A DNA stretch of 64,000 nucleotides from Pseudarthrobacter psychrotolerans (GCF_009911795.1 NZ_CP047898.1:3596001-3660000), one strand, 5' to 3'. Positions 8,412-17,609 are shown, numbered from the stretch's first letter. Notes: generated from the sequence alone by a model not told the origin. A program made the numbers and translations.

Positions 8412-9119
8412 CTATTCTTCCGTGGCCAGGACTGCCGCGGGCTCCTTTTCGGGTTCTTCCACAGGTTCGATGGTGTCCCGGTTCCTTCGGCGTTTGAGGA
8501 ATTCGATGCCCCACGGGATGACGGAGACCAGGACCATGGCCACGGCGATGAGGTCGATGTTGTTGGCGATGATGTCGAAGTGCCCCAGCCAGGACCCCAG
8601 TATGATCACGGACACAGACCAGGCCACGGCGCCCAGGACGTTCCAGAGCGTGAATCTCCGGTAATTGTAGTGGGCGGTGCCGGCCGCCAGCGGGGCGTAG
8701 GTACGGATGATCGGCACAAACCGGGCCAGCACCACCGCGGAGCCGCCGTGGCGTTGGAAGAACTCCTCCGTTTGGCTCAGATGCGAGGTCTTCAGGATCC
8801 GGGCATCATCTTTGAACCACCGGCGGCCAAACTTCCGGCCCAGCAGGTAGCCCACCTGGTCACCGGCCACAGACGCCGCAGCGACGACGCCGATCAGGAG
8901 CGGGAGGGTGAGGTTCAGCTGCTGGTGCAACAGGCCGGCCGTGAACAGCAGCGAATCTCCCGGCAGGAATGGAAAGAGAACCCCGGATTCGATGAAAACC
9001 ATCCCGGCGATGACCGCGAGGGCGGCCGGCCCCAGGCCTTCCAGGAGCCCGGCAGGATCGAGGGGTGAGGAAGCGGCAGCGGAGGCCGCCCCAGTGGCCA
9101 GTGCATGAAACGTCTGCAT
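8412..9119 (-). CDS. DedA family membrane protein
   Basis: 235 residues. The DedA hallmarks are FIESGVLFPFLPGDSLLFTAG, GDQVGYLLGRKFG and ARFVPIIRTYAPLAAGTAHYNYRRF, which includes the conserved F-x-R-x-x-P-x-x-R-x-x-x-P-x-x-A-G motif. The C-terminus is charged and cytoplasmic. Some DedA proteins (UptA type) return undecaprenyl phosphate across the membrane. Sitting between a PAP2 phosphatase and a two-component system, a role in lipid-carrier recycling is attractive but unproven. The PAP2 gene ends 24 bases upstream. Confidence 0.9.
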   Translation of the reverse strand: MQTFHALATGAASAAASSPLDPAGLLEGLGPAALAVIAGMVFIESGVLFPFLPGDSLLFTAGLLHQQLNLTLPLLIGVVAAASVAGDQVGYLLGRKFGRRWFKDDARILKTSHLSQTEEFFQRHGGSAVVLARFVPIIRTYAPLAAGTAHYNYRRFTLWNVLGAVAWSVSVIILGSWLGHFDIIANNIDLIAVAMVLVSVIPWGIEFLKRRRNRDTIEPVEEPEKEPAAVLATEE

Positions 9120-9143
9120 AATGCCTTTCGTAGGGCGAAACTC

Positions 9144-9908
9144 TTAGAGCAGGAACCGTCGGGTTACCGCGTTCACGGGCACACGCTTCCAAGCCCGGGG
9201 CGCCAACCAGTTCCAGCACCCGCTCAGGAGAATCACAGCCGCGGTGCCCGCCAGAACCGACCCCACGACGTCGGACGGGTAGTGCACGCCGATGTACAGC
9301 CGCGACCACGCCACCACCGCCGCGACCACCACACCGGCAACTGCCGCGAAATTCGCCCAGCGGGTCCCGCGGGCCAGGAAGTACACAGCGAACGCAAGCG
9401 TCACCGCGAAGCTGACGTGACCGCTGGGAAAACTGTCGGTCCCGTTTTCCGGTGCCAGCGGGTCGAACAGCAACGCAGCATTCGGGCGCTGCCTGGCGAT
9501 AAGGATCTTGAAAAATTCGCTCGCCACCCAGCCGGACACGGCCACCAGACCGAATGCCACGGCATTGACCGGCGCCCGGCGCACGAACAGCAAAACAAGG
9601 GCGACAACGGCGATCAGCAGCACCCCCACCACGGGGCCGAACAACAGGTTCAGGGCCATGGCGACGCCGGTCAGCAAGGCAATGTGATGCAGGCTGAGGT
9701 TCTGGTCCACGCCCAGTTCGCCCGCGCTGATTCCGGGAACGTCAGTAACGGCAATGCCAAGAACAACGACGGCGGCGGCCAGGAGGATCCCCCACAGCGC
9801 CCAGAGCAGGGCTTGAGGCAGCGCGAGGAGCCGCGTCCTGCCACCATTATGGGCGGAGGCCGCGCGGTCTGATGGAAAACTTCGATCGTGGACGGTGTCA
9901 GGCATCAA
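9144..9908 (-). CDS. PAP2-superfamily membrane phosphatase
   Basis: 254 residues with about six membrane helices. The three PAP2 phosphatase motifs are intact: KILIARQRPN, FPSGH (in DSFPSGHVSF) and SRLYIGVHYPSD, with the catalytic His residues. Such enzymes remove phosphate from lipid pyrophosphates such as undecaprenyl pyrophosphate or from phosphatidic acid at the outer face of the membrane. It is the first gene of the operon leading into DedA and the two-component pair. The start ATG-ATG at 9908/9905 is ambiguous by one codon. It diverges from the CtaG-like gene. Confidence 0.9.
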   Translation of the reverse strand: MMPDTVHDRSFPSDRAASAHNGGRTRLLALPQALLWALWGILLAAAVVVLGIAVTDVPGISAGELGVDQNLSLHHIALLTGVAMALNLLFGPVVGVLLIAVVALVLLFVRRAPVNAVAFGLVAVSGWVASEFFKILIARQRPNAALLFDPLAPENGTDSFPSGHVSFAVTLAFAVYFLARGTRWANFAAVAGVVVAAVVAWSRLYIGVHYPSDVVGSVLAGTAAVILLSGCWNWLAPRAWKRVPVNAVTRRFLL

Positions 9909-10039
9909 ATACTCCGGCTCGGTCTCTGCGGCCAGCTGGCCGCGTCCAACAAGTCTGGCCCGCTGGCTTTAAGGAATCCTTAAGAAATGGCCTCAGGTTC
10001 GACGCCACCCCGGAGTTTTCAAAGGAAGGTCCACTATCC

Positions 10040-10930
10040 TTGGGCCGTGCCCCACTCGAAGTTCTTGTTGGCGCCTGGCAGATCGACTGGGCCGCCCTTG
10101 TGCTCATTGTTGCCTCCGGCGTGCTCTACGGACTCGGCCTGCGGACAGCGGCCGCCAACGGCAGCCGCTGGCCGTGGTGGCGGACCGCGGCGTTCTATCT
10201 CCTCGGCCTGGGATCACTGACGGTCCTGACCTGCGGTTTCCCGGGCGTCTACAGCGCGGAGCTGCGGTGGGCGTTCACTCTGAAGATCTCGCTGCTGCTC
10301 TTTGTGGTGCCGCTGCTACTTGGCTTGGGGAAACCCATCACGCTGGCCCGTGCAGCGCTGCCACCCGCAGGCATCACTCGGCTGAACGCCACGCTGTCCC
10401 ACCGCCTGGTCCGGTTTTTCAGCAATTCGATGGCCGCTCCGCTGCTGGGATTGGCCCTCTTTTCAACGTTCCTCACGCCGTTCTTTTACACCCTGCGAAC
10501 GGATCCGGTAGCCGAGGCGGTGCTCACCGTCGGAGTTCCGCTGCTGGGCCTGCTGATGGCGCTGCCCATCATCGAAGAAGCCGATTTTCACCGGTCCAGC
10601 GCGTTCATCACATTGGAGTTCGTGTTCGTCTTCATTGAGCTGCTGATCGACGCTGTTCCCGGGATCCTGCTGCGGCTCAACGGCCAAGTGCTGGACCACA
10701 TCACCACAGTTGCGGCGTCAGGCGCGGCCTGGTTCCCGGGCGCCCTCCGGGACCAGCAGCTGGCCGGGGACCTCCTGTGGTTCATCTGCGAGATTGTTGA
10801 CCTGCCGCTGATCATCCTGATGTTCATGCGGTTTTCGAAGAGCGACAAACGTGAAGCACGCAGCTTTGACGACCTCACGGATCAGGAACTTGACGACCTC
10901 AACGCGGAGCACCTCAAGCGCGGCCGCTAA
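10040..10930 (+). CDS. cytochrome c oxidase assembly protein, CtaG-like membrane protein
   Basis: About 296 residues from a TTG at 10040 preceded by AGGAAGG at 10023-10029; the frame is open upstream but reads back over the divergent PAP2 start, so it was trimmed. Multiple helices with TCGFPGVYSAELRWAFTLK, PLLLGLGKPITLAR, LFSTFLTPFFY and LPIIEEADFHRSSAF, and a charged C-terminus, resemble the caa3-type CtaG family, membrane proteins involved in copper delivery to cytochrome oxidase. The His residues expected for metal handling are fewer than in canonical members. Start codon uncertain. Confidence 0.65.
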   Translation: MGRAPLEVLVGAWQIDWAALVLIVASGVLYGLGLRTAAANGSRWPWWRTAAFYLLGLGSLTVLTCGFPGVYSAELRWAFTLKISLLLFVVPLLLGLGKPITLARAALPPAGITRLNATLSHRLVRFFSNSMAAPLLGLALFSTFLTPFFYTLRTDPVAEAVLTVGVPLLGLLMALPIIEEADFHRSSAFITLEFVFVFIELLIDAVPGILLRLNGQVLDHITTVAASGAAWFPGALRDQQLAGDLLWFICEIVDLPLIILMFMRFSKSDKREARSFDDLTDQELDDLNAEHLKRGR

Positions 10931-11469
10931 GAGATCAGGGTTTCGGCAGCGCTGTCCATGTGCTCACGGATCGTCTTCCGTGCAAGTGAGGCGTCGCCGG
11001 TCTCGATCGCGGCGACGATGTCGTGGTGCCGGTCCACGCTCATGTTTTTTACGCCCTTGTCTCGGCCGGCGAACATGATGGACATGCGGATGGACCCCTC
11101 CAGGGACTCCCACGAGTGCAGCAACGTTTCGTTGCCGGTCAGGCGGCACATGGTCCGGTGGAATTCCAGGTCGGACTCGATCCGTTCCTCCAGGCTGCTT
11201 TTCTCTGCTGCGGCCATGGCCTCAATGGCGGCCCGCAGCGAGCCGATGACCGGCTGCCGGTCGGGCAGCTCGCACAGGGTGCGGGCCGCCAAAGATTCCA
11301 GCGCCGCGCGGACGGAGTAGATATCGCGGATTTCCTTGGCATCCAGGTGCCGGACGGAAAGCCGGCCCCGGGGGCCGGGGGAGAGGAGTCCTTCCTGTTC
11401 GAGTTGGCGCAGTGCTTCCCGCAACGTGCCGCGGCTGATCTGGAGCATTTCGGACAGCTCTGTTTCCAC
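10927..11469 (-). pseudogene. GntR (FadR subgroup) regulator lacking its N-terminus
   Basis: 180 residues beginning VETELSEMLQISRGTLREAL, in the middle of the winged-helix domain, followed by the helical effector-binding domain (IYSVRAALESLAART, ESDLEFHRTM, DRHHDIVAAI) with the His/Asp residues of FCD-type ligand sites. The usual first 35-40 residues are missing. Immediately before codon 1 the sequence is the 3' end of an unrelated plus-strand reading frame (11472-11576), so a deletion or rearrangement has removed the N-terminus and promoter. The GTG at 11469 could in principle start a shortened protein, but with an incomplete DNA-binding domain. Confidence 0.7.
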
Positions 11470-11471
11470 CA

Positions 11472-11576
11472 GAACTGGCCAGCAGGCTGGCCCGCGAATG
11501 GATTGGCTACACCTTTGATCCGAGCTCCGCTTCGGCGGACAAGGTCAAGGTGCTCACCGACTTCGAGGACTGCTGA
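11472..11576 (+). pseudogene. 3' remnant of an unidentified gene
   Basis: A plus-strand frame with coding-like composition, ending ...REWIGYTFDPSS...VLTDFEDC and a TGA at 11574-11576. It has no start and its upstream continuation is antisense to the truncated GntR gene. It looks like the surviving C-terminus of a gene whose body was deleted together with the regulator's N-terminus. I do not recognise the family. Confidence 0.4.
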
Positions 11577-11604
11577 GCCTGTAGCAGTACCAGCCCAGCC
11601 CGGC

Positions 11605-12018
11605 TTATTGCGCTGGCGGCTGGTAGTTCGGTGGGTAATTCGGAGGCGATGCAGGCGGCTGGATACCGGACTGGTTCCAGCCGCTGGGAGCCACAGGCCC
11701 ACCTGCGTGGCCAGTGTGGGCCGACCCTGGAGGCGTGCCGCCCTGAATCCGGATGAGTTCTGCGGTATTTTCGGCGGTGCGGATGCCTGCCACCAGTGAT
11801 TCGAGACCGATCCTGGCCACGGCCAGGTAGATCAGCCCAACCAATGGTCCGATCACCAGCATGACCAGAATGCCCAGCACAGCATTTCGCGTGGCGAACG
11901 AGGCAATGACGCTGACAATGTAGCCGATACCCAGAGCAACCATGATCAGAATGTAGACAATTCTGGCGATCGATGGAGAAACAAACCTGGTAAATGAGAG
12001 GTCGAACAGATTTTTCAA
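11605..12018 (-). CDS. DUF4282 membrane protein
   Basis: 137 residues. The N-terminal LFDLSFTRFVSPSIARIVYI, two membrane helices and LIYLAVARIGLESLVAGIRT are the DUF4282 signature; a Pro/Gly/Asn-rich tail of about 40 residues follows. Function unknown. Start ATG at 12018 is preceded by a purine-rich GGGGGAC stretch. It is monocistronic as far as can be seen. Confidence 0.8.
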   Translation of the reverse strand: MKNLFDLSFTRFVSPSIARIVYILIMVALGIGYIVSVIASFATRNAVLGILVMLVIGPLVGLIYLAVARIGLESLVAGIRTAENTAELIRIQGGTPPGSAHTGHAGGPVAPSGWNQSGIQPPASPPNYPPNYQPPAQ

Positions 12019-12084
12019 GAGTCCCCCGGATAGTTCCCGCCGGCCTGGCGGCCGATGATGCTGATAGCTGCCAGCCTAAACGGG

Positions 12085-12936
12085 CTACAGCTGCGGATGC
12101 TCCAGGAACGCTTCCAGGCTCAGCGGCTCCCGGCCGGTAAGGGTCCGCACATCGGGCGACAGTCCTGCCAGTTCCCCGGCGGCGATCGCCGTGTAGGTGC
12201 TCACCCAGGCATCCAGCTGCCACGGCGGCGCCCCAGACGACGCCCGGGATGCGTAGGCTTCCTCAACAGATTCGGGGTGATAGGTGACGGTCCGCCCGGT
12301 TTCCGCCGTGAGGACTTCCGCGGCGAAGGCCAACGAAATTTCCTCGGGACCGGTCAAGTTGTAGGTGGTCCCCACATGGAGAGCCGGATCCCGGAGCACC
12401 GTCACCGCGCAATGGGCAACGTCCTCGCGGGAAACTGCAGAGACCACGCCATCCCCGGCGGGCCCGCGGATCACACCGTCTTCGCCTGTCAGGAGGGGCA
12501 GGAAGTCCAGATAGAAGTTGTCCCGCAGGAACGTGAAGTCCATCCCGGACGCCCGGATCCGCGCCTCGGTGGCGTAGTGGTCACGGGCCAGCGTGAACGT
12601 GGCTTCCCGGGCCGCGCCGTAGAACGACGTGTACACAACATGCTGCACGCCGGCAGCAGCAGCGGCGTCAATAAAGCTGTAGTGCTGCTCCAGCCGGTCT
12701 TCCGCTTCTGCCGCGGACACCATGAACAGGACTTTGACCCCCTCCAGAACCTGGCCGGCCAGCACGGAATCCGCGTAGCTGAACACCAGCGGGACTGCAC
12801 CTTCGAGCGCTGGTGCCCGGCCGGCGTCGCGAACCAGCAGTCGCTGGGCGGTGCCGGCCTCGGCGAGCTGCCGGGCCACCATCCCACCCAAAACGCCGGT
12901 GGATCCGGTCACGGCCAGGTTTGGCAGGGACATCAT
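12085..12936 (-). CDS. NmrA-like NAD(P)-binding SDR protein
   Basis: 283 residues. An N-terminal Rossmann motif (TGSTGVLGGMVARQL), then a segment with the YTSFYGA strand and the RDNFYLDFLP and YNLTGPEEISLAFAAEV blocks, match the NmrA/QorB-like atypical SDR group (often annotated NAD(P)H:quinone oxidoreductase). The classic Tyr-x3-Lys catalytic pair is not apparent, as usual in this group. It follows an aldo/keto reductase gene by 8 bases, so the two are probably co-transcribed. Substrate unknown. Confidence 0.85.
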   Translation of the reverse strand: MMSLPNLAVTGSTGVLGGMVARQLAEAGTAQRLLVRDAGRAPALEGAVPLVFSYADSVLAGQVLEGVKVLFMVSAAEAEDRLEQHYSFIDAAAAAGVQHVVYTSFYGAAREATFTLARDHYATEARIRASGMDFTFLRDNFYLDFLPLLTGEDGVIRGPAGDGVVSAVSREDVAHCAVTVLRDPALHVGTTYNLTGPEEISLAFAAEVLTAETGRTVTYHPESVEEAYASRASSGAPPWQLDAWVSTYTAIAAGELAGLSPDVRTLTGREPLSLEAFLEHPQL

Positions 12937-12944
12937 GTGGCCTT

Positions 12945-13949
12945 CTAGGCTTCGCGGCTGGCGGGGGACTTGGTCAACGCCGGATTACGTTCAGCCAGCG
13001 AGCCGATCGCGTCGTCGATCTTCTTCATGATCTCTGACTCGAGCTTCACGCCCGCAGCGGCAACGGTGTCCGCGAGCTGCTCAGGGCGCGACGCGCCCAC
13101 GATGGCCGAGGCAACGTTCGGGTTCTGCAGCACCCAGGCCACCGCGAGCTGGGGCATGGAGAGCCCGGCTTCGGCGGCGATCGGCTTGAGGTCCTGGACG
13201 CCGGCCAGTACGTCGTCACGCATCCAGCGCTCGATCATCCTGGCGCCGCCCTTGTCATCCGTCGCACGGCTGCCCGCGGGTGCAGGCTGGCCGGGCAGGT
13301 ATTTGCCGCTCAGCACGCCCTGCCCCATCGGGGACCAGACAATCTGGGAGATACCCAGCTCTTCGGATGCCGGCACCACCTCCGCCTCGATGACGCGCCA
13401 CAGCATGTTGTACTGCGGCTGGTTGGAGATCAGCTGGAAGCCCAGTTCCTTGGACAGTGCGTGGCCGGCGCGGAGCTGCTCCGCCGTCCACTCGCTGACG
13501 CCGATGTACAGCGCTTTGCCCTGCCGGACGATGTCCGCGAACGCCTGCATGGTCTCTTCCAGCGGCGTTTCGAAGTCGTAGCGGTGGGCCTGGTAGAGGT
13601 CCACGTAGTCCGTCTGCAGCCTGCTGAGCGAGCCGTTGATGGACTCCATGATGTGCTTGCGGGACAGGCCCAGATCGTTTTTGCCCTTGGGGCCGGTGGG
13701 GCCGAAGACCTTCGTGAAGATCTCCAGGGACTCGCGGCGCTCGCCCTTCAGCGCCTCGCCGAGGACGGTTTCCGCGGCGGTGTTGGCGTAGACGTCCGCG
13801 GTGTCAAAGGTGCTGATGCCGGCGTCGAGCGCGGCCCGCACGCACTGGATGGCGACGTCGTTCTCCACCTGGGAGCCGTGGGTCAGCCAGTTGCCGAACG
13901 TGATTTCCGAGACTTTGAAGCCGCTGTTACCGAGGTATCTGAATTCCAT
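12945..13949 (-). CDS. aldo/keto reductase (voltage-gated K+ channel beta-subunit type)
   Basis: About 334 residues from ATG 13949; a GTG three codons earlier is also possible. Family residues seen: FDTADVYANTAAETVLGEAL (catalytic Asp and Tyr), FTKVFG (Lys), YVDLYQAHRYD (His), GVSEWTAEQL, QPQYNMLWR, SPMGQGVLSGKY and ASAIVGASRPEQL. NADPH-dependent carbonyl reduction in the cytosol is expected. First gene of a likely operon with the NmrA-like protein; a second aldo/keto reductase lies upstream on the same strand. Confidence 0.92.
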   Translation of the reverse strand: MEFRYLGNSGFKVSEITFGNWLTHGSQVENDVAIQCVRAALDAGISTFDTADVYANTAAETVLGEALKGERRESLEIFTKVFGPTGPKGKNDLGLSRKHIMESINGSLSRLQTDYVDLYQAHRYDFETPLEETMQAFADIVRQGKALYIGVSEWTAEQLRAGHALSKELGFQLISNQPQYNMLWRVIEAEVVPASEELGISQIVWSPMGQGVLSGKYLPGQPAPAGSRATDDKGGARMIERWMRDDVLAGVQDLKPIAAEAGLSMPQLAVAWVLQNPNVASAIVGASRPEQLADTVAAAGVKLESEIMKKIDDAIGSLAERNPALTKSPASREA

Positions 13950-14039
13950 GGGTTCCACGCTAACGGAGTTGGTTGCTCAGGGTAAGGGCTTGGTGGAGTA
14001 TGTGCGGACAACGCACGACGGCGGTGCGCTGCCCCGCGA

Positions 14040-15089
14040 TCAGCGGCGGCGGAGTTCCGCGTACTCCAGGGACGGCACTACTGCCCCGGCGTCGCGCTCC
14101 ACGAAGTTGGTTCCCGGAGGCACCAGTTCATCGATTGCATCCAGCACGGACTCGCCCAGGAGGGTGTCCGCTGCCTTGAGGTAGGCCTTGAGATGGTCTT
14201 CGGTGCGCGGGCGGATGATCACACTGCTGACGGCGGGGTGGTTCAGCGCGAACCCGATGGCCAGTTCCACGAGCGAGATCTCCAGCTTGTCAGCCAGCCG
14301 GGCCAGTGAATCCGAAGCCAGCAGTTTCCGTTCGCTGGACGGCCCGGAAATGTCGTAGCGTCCCGGGAGTGAATGCACCCGGGTTGGCGGTTTCCCGGCA
14401 TCGAGGACGAATTCGCCGGACAACCAGCCGCCGGCCAGCGGGCCGTACGCCAGCACGCCCAGGCCGTACTGCTGCGCAATGGGCAGGACATCGCGTTCGT
14501 TGCCGCGGACCAGCATCGAATACGGGACCTGGTTGGCAACAGGCGGGATCAGGTGGTTGGTGGTGGCCAGCCACTGGGCCTCCACGAGTTGCGCCGGGGT
14601 GAATACCGAGGTGCCGTAGTAGAGGATCTTTCCCTGCCGGATGAGGTCGTTCAGGGCGGTGATGGTCTCGAGCACATCGGTGTTGTAGTCCGGCCGGTGC
14701 GCCTGGTACAGATCGATCCGGTCCGTCTGCAGCCTGCGGAGGCTGCCCTCCACCGCCTGCATGATCCAGCGCCGGGAGTTCCCGGAGTGCGCGGGGTTGG
14801 CGCTCATCTGCCCGTGGAACTTGGTGGCCAGGAAGACGTCGTCCCGGCGGCCGCGGAGCGCGCGGCCCACCACCTGCTCGGACTCACCCTGGGAATATAC
14901 GTCCGCGGTGTCCACCGCGGTGATGCCGGCGTCGAGGGCTGTCTGGATGATACGGATGCTTTCATCCGCTCCGGTCGGGGCGCCGCCGGATGCGCCTCCC
15001 GGCCGCTCGCCGAAGTTCATGGTGCCCAGCGTGAGCGGGCTGAGAGGCGTGCCGGACCGGCCGAACACACGAAGTTCGCTGAGGCTCAT
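14040..15089 (-). CDS. aldo/keto reductase
   Basis: 349 residues. Catalytic tetrad residues are visible in VDTADVYSQGESEQVVG (Asp, Tyr), LATKFHG (Lys) and IDLYQAHRPD (His); the cofactor end is VSSVIIRPRTEDHLKAYL. It resembles the TIM-barrel AKR group annotated as oxidoreductases of the tas/YghZ type. It is more distant from the downstream reductase than a recent duplicate would be. The intergenic gap to the next gene is about 90 bases. Substrate unknown. Confidence 0.9.
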   Translation of the reverse strand: MSLSELRVFGRSGTPLSPLTLGTMNFGERPGGASGGAPTGADESIRIIQTALDAGITAVDTADVYSQGESEQVVGRALRGRRDDVFLATKFHGQMSANPAHSGNSRRWIMQAVEGSLRRLQTDRIDLYQAHRPDYNTDVLETITALNDLIRQGKILYYGTSVFTPAQLVEAQWLATTNHLIPPVANQVPYSMLVRGNERDVLPIAQQYGLGVLAYGPLAGGWLSGEFVLDAGKPPTRVHSLPGRYDISGPSSERKLLASDSLARLADKLEISLVELAIGFALNHPAVSSVIIRPRTEDHLKAYLKAADTLLGESVLDAIDELVPPGTNFVERDAGAVVPSLEYAELRRR

Positions 15090-15259
15090 CCCCGGCTCCT
15101 CACAATCGTTTGTCCACGCGGATTGCTGTGGATCGTCACGACGCTACACAAATTCGGCGCGGGGCTGCAGGAAAGCGCCACAGTGCTTCGCTTTTCGTAG
15201 CACGGGGTAACGCGGGCCGGAGCGGGGACGGTTTGTGACGCCGGGGCGCCGCGCCGTCC

Positions 15260-16123
15260 TCAGCGCTTGTCGGCGGGCAGCTTGGCCTTGAGGACCTTCG
15301 CATGGCCGGACAGCGACACCAGCGATCCTGTGTCCAGCAGGGACAACGGTGCCGGGGCGGGCGGCTTCGTGAACGAGCGGGCAGCCACAAGGGCGGCGTT
15401 CGCGCGGGAGGCGTTCTCGTGGTTGGGGTTGTCCTGATGCAGCGCCGATTCCACCAGCGGGGCCACCGATTCGACCTTCGCTGCGGGAACGGAGGGGCCG
15501 GGAAGATCGCGGACCGAGATTTTGATTTCGGGGGCGGCAGCGCGGGCTCGTTCCATGGCCCGGGCATCCGCTTCGGCCACAGCAGCGGCCCAGTCCTCGG
15601 CGAGCACCGGCTGCTCCTTGCGGGCCGCGGTCAGCAGGGGGTGATGCTCCACCGCATCGTGGAAGCGGGGCCGGATTTCGGATGGGTTCAGGTAGCTGCG
15701 GCCGTCTCGAAGGGCCTGGCGCCAGTCGCGCGGCGTGCTCACAACGGCCACGGCGGCAGCGATGTGGGCGCGCACCGTGGACAGGGCTCCGCCGGCCGTC
15801 GTCCGCACGGCGCCGGCCTTTGCGCGCAGCGCCCCGGCGCGGGCCGGCTTACCGGCAGTGGAGGCGGCGGCGCCGTCGTCGTGCGTTGCGGCGGTGGCGT
15901 CCGACGGCGGTCCGGGCTCCCCGGTCAACCGGACCAGGGGGAGGGTTTCGTTTTTGGGGAGCCGCCCCAAGAGGGCCATTAGGGTCAGTACAAACAGCCG
16001 TCCGAAGCCGGCGAGCAGCAAGGTGATGACCACCAGTAGGACCAGGCCCAGGAACATCAGGAACGCGAGGCCGAGCGTGCCGAAAAAAGTCAGGTTGAGA
16101 GCGATGGTCGTTGAATCTCCCAC
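15260..16123 (-). CDS. hypothetical membrane-anchored protein
   Basis: About 287 residues from a GTG at 16123, chosen because AGAGGAGAG precedes it at a good distance; the open frame upstream to 16165 lacks such a site. Two close hydrophobic helices occupy the first 55 residues (LTFFGTLGLAFLMFLGLVLL, then LFVLTLMALLGRL). A long Ala-rich, charged cytoplasmic region follows with no recognised motif apart from Ala/Glu-rich helical stretches. Function unknown. Confidence 0.7.
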   Translation of the reverse strand: MGDSTTIALNLTFFGTLGLAFLMFLGLVLLVVITLLLAGFGRLFVLTLMALLGRLPKNETLPLVRLTGEPGPPSDATAATHDDGAAASTAGKPARAGALRAKAGAVRTTAGGALSTVRAHIAAAVAVVSTPRDWRQALRDGRSYLNPSEIRPRFHDAVEHHPLLTAARKEQPVLAEDWAAAVAEADARAMERARAAAPEIKISVRDLPGPSVPAAKVESVAPLVESALHQDNPNHENASRANAALVAARSFTKPPAPAPLSLLDTGSLVSLSGHAKVLKAKLPADKR

Positions 16124-16353
16124 GTCATCTCTCCTCTCTGCCGGCGGCGGAGTCCGTCCCGGCACTCATCACCACGGGCAACAGCCCTCCACCACCTTAC
16201 GGACTATTTTTCGCTGGTGCGGGCTCCGGGCGGGGTTCGTCCGAGGTTGTTTCGAAGCTGTTACCGGAAATGACAACACCGGCCGCGCCTTATAGTCGGA
16301 AGGGATCCGCGAGGCCGCCGGAAAGCGGTCCGGACAACCGCGACAGGAGCACC

Positions 16354-16755
16354 ATGCCCGAGAATTCGATCAACGCCGGCCCTTGCGTTTGCCTGTCCGG
16401 CGAGGCTTACGCGGACTGCTGCGGGCGGTTCCATGATGGCGGGGCCGAAGCGGCCACGGCGGAGCAGCTGATGCGCGCCCGCTACAGCGCGTTTGCCCTG
16501 CTGAACGCCGAATACCTCCGGAAAACCTGGCATCCGGATACTGCGCCTTCGGACCTGGAACTGGACCCCGGCATGGAGTGGCGCCGCCTGGACATCCTGT
16601 CCACAAGCCGCGGCGGGCCGCTGGATGCCGAGGGTACCGTCGAGTTCAAGGCCCACTTCCGGCACAACGGCGAACGCGGGGTCCACCACGAAACCAGCCG
16701 CTTTGTCCGCGAGAACCGCCGCTGGTACTACGTCGACGCCGTGATGCTCGCCTAG
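16354..16755 (+). CDS. YchJ/UPF0225 family protein with SEC-C-like zinc motif
   Basis: 133 residues. Starts MPENSINAGPCVCLSGEAYADCCGRF, a C-x-C...C-C cluster of the SEC-C type, followed by LMRARYSAFALLNAEYL and the beta-rich NTF2-like half with VEFKAHFR and HHETSRFVRENRRWYYVDA. This matches the YchJ (UPF0225) family. Biochemical role is not established. The start is supported by AGGAG just upstream at 16345-16349. Confidence 0.9.
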   Translation: MPENSINAGPCVCLSGEAYADCCGRFHDGGAEAATAEQLMRARYSAFALLNAEYLRKTWHPDTAPSDLELDPGMEWRRLDILSTSRGGPLDAEGTVEFKAHFRHNGERGVHHETSRFVRENRRWYYVDAVMLA

Positions 16756-17558
16756 CTCCCGCTGTACGTTTCGTCCGGGGTGAAGCCGGCCCGGTCCACC
16801 TTGCGGTGGAAGTGCATGCCCGCCAGCCCGCCCAGCACGGCACCCGCCAGCGCGACCAAGGCCACCACGACGGCGGCAATGATGCTGGTGAGGGTCAGTT
16901 CGCCTTCATTGATGGGGATCCGCGGGAAGCTGTTCAAACTGGCCAGGACGTTGAACTGCTGGCCGGCGATGAGGCCCAGCAGCGCCACCACCACCGCAGC
17001 GATCAGCGCCCAGATCCACACCATAAAACCCTGCCGGGCGCCGTTGAACCGTGCCATCCGGCCGGCGACGTAGCCGCCGGAGTAGTAGGAGATGAACAGG
17101 ACCACCAGCAGGACAATGATGCCCACCAGCCCGACGGTGCCGTTCGTGGTCACTTGGTTGACGGCGTCGTTCACGTCCGTGTTGTTCGCCAACCCCACCG
17201 CGGTTCCCGCAGCGGCCACAAAGGCTGTGAGCAGCACGGCCATGCCGGTGGCAGCGAGCCAGCCGAAGAACGCCGAACCCACCTTGATGCCGCCGAACTG
17301 GTCCTTCTCTCTAGCTACGGCCGTCTCTTGGTCGGTCAGGCGCGGATCCGTCAGGCGTGGATCCAGCACCGGAGAGTCGGTCAGCGGCGTTTGGGCTGTC
17401 GGGTCATAGTCCTGCTCGGCATAGGGCGCCGGCGCCTGGTCGAAGGCGCGCGTGGGCTCGCCATTGGCGAAGGTTTGGTCACGAGCAGTTTCATTCCGTA
17501 GATTCGCGTTCCGCGTCGTGGGCGGAAATCTGTCCTCGGGGTCCGTTTGGTTGCTCAT
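16752..17558 (-). CDS. hypothetical four-helix membrane protein
   Basis: 268 residues. A hydrophilic N-terminus of about 90 residues with a short DPRLTDPRLTD repeat is followed by four membrane helices, with YYSGGYVAGRMARFNGARQG between helices 2 and 3 and GGLAGMHFHRKVDRAGF near the end. Proteins with the S-G-G-Y-V-A-G-R-M signature are widespread in Actinobacteria but of unknown role. It converges on the YchJ-like gene with a 4-base overlap. Confidence 0.8.
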   Translation of the reverse strand: MSNQTDPEDRFPPTTRNANLRNETARDQTFANGEPTRAFDQAPAPYAEQDYDPTAQTPLTDSPVLDPRLTDPRLTDQETAVAREKDQFGGIKVGSAFFGWLAATGMAVLLTAFVAAAGTAVGLANNTDVNDAVNQVTTNGTVGLVGIIVLLVVLFISYYSGGYVAGRMARFNGARQGFMVWIWALIAAVVVALLGLIAGQQFNVLASLNSFPRIPINEGELTLTSIIAAVVVALVALAGAVLGGLAGMHFHRKVDRAGFTPDETYSGS

Positions 17559-17609
17559 GGGTCAACTCAACCACTGCTGACCAGCGATAACAAGGCTGCT
17601 TAGTAGTAG

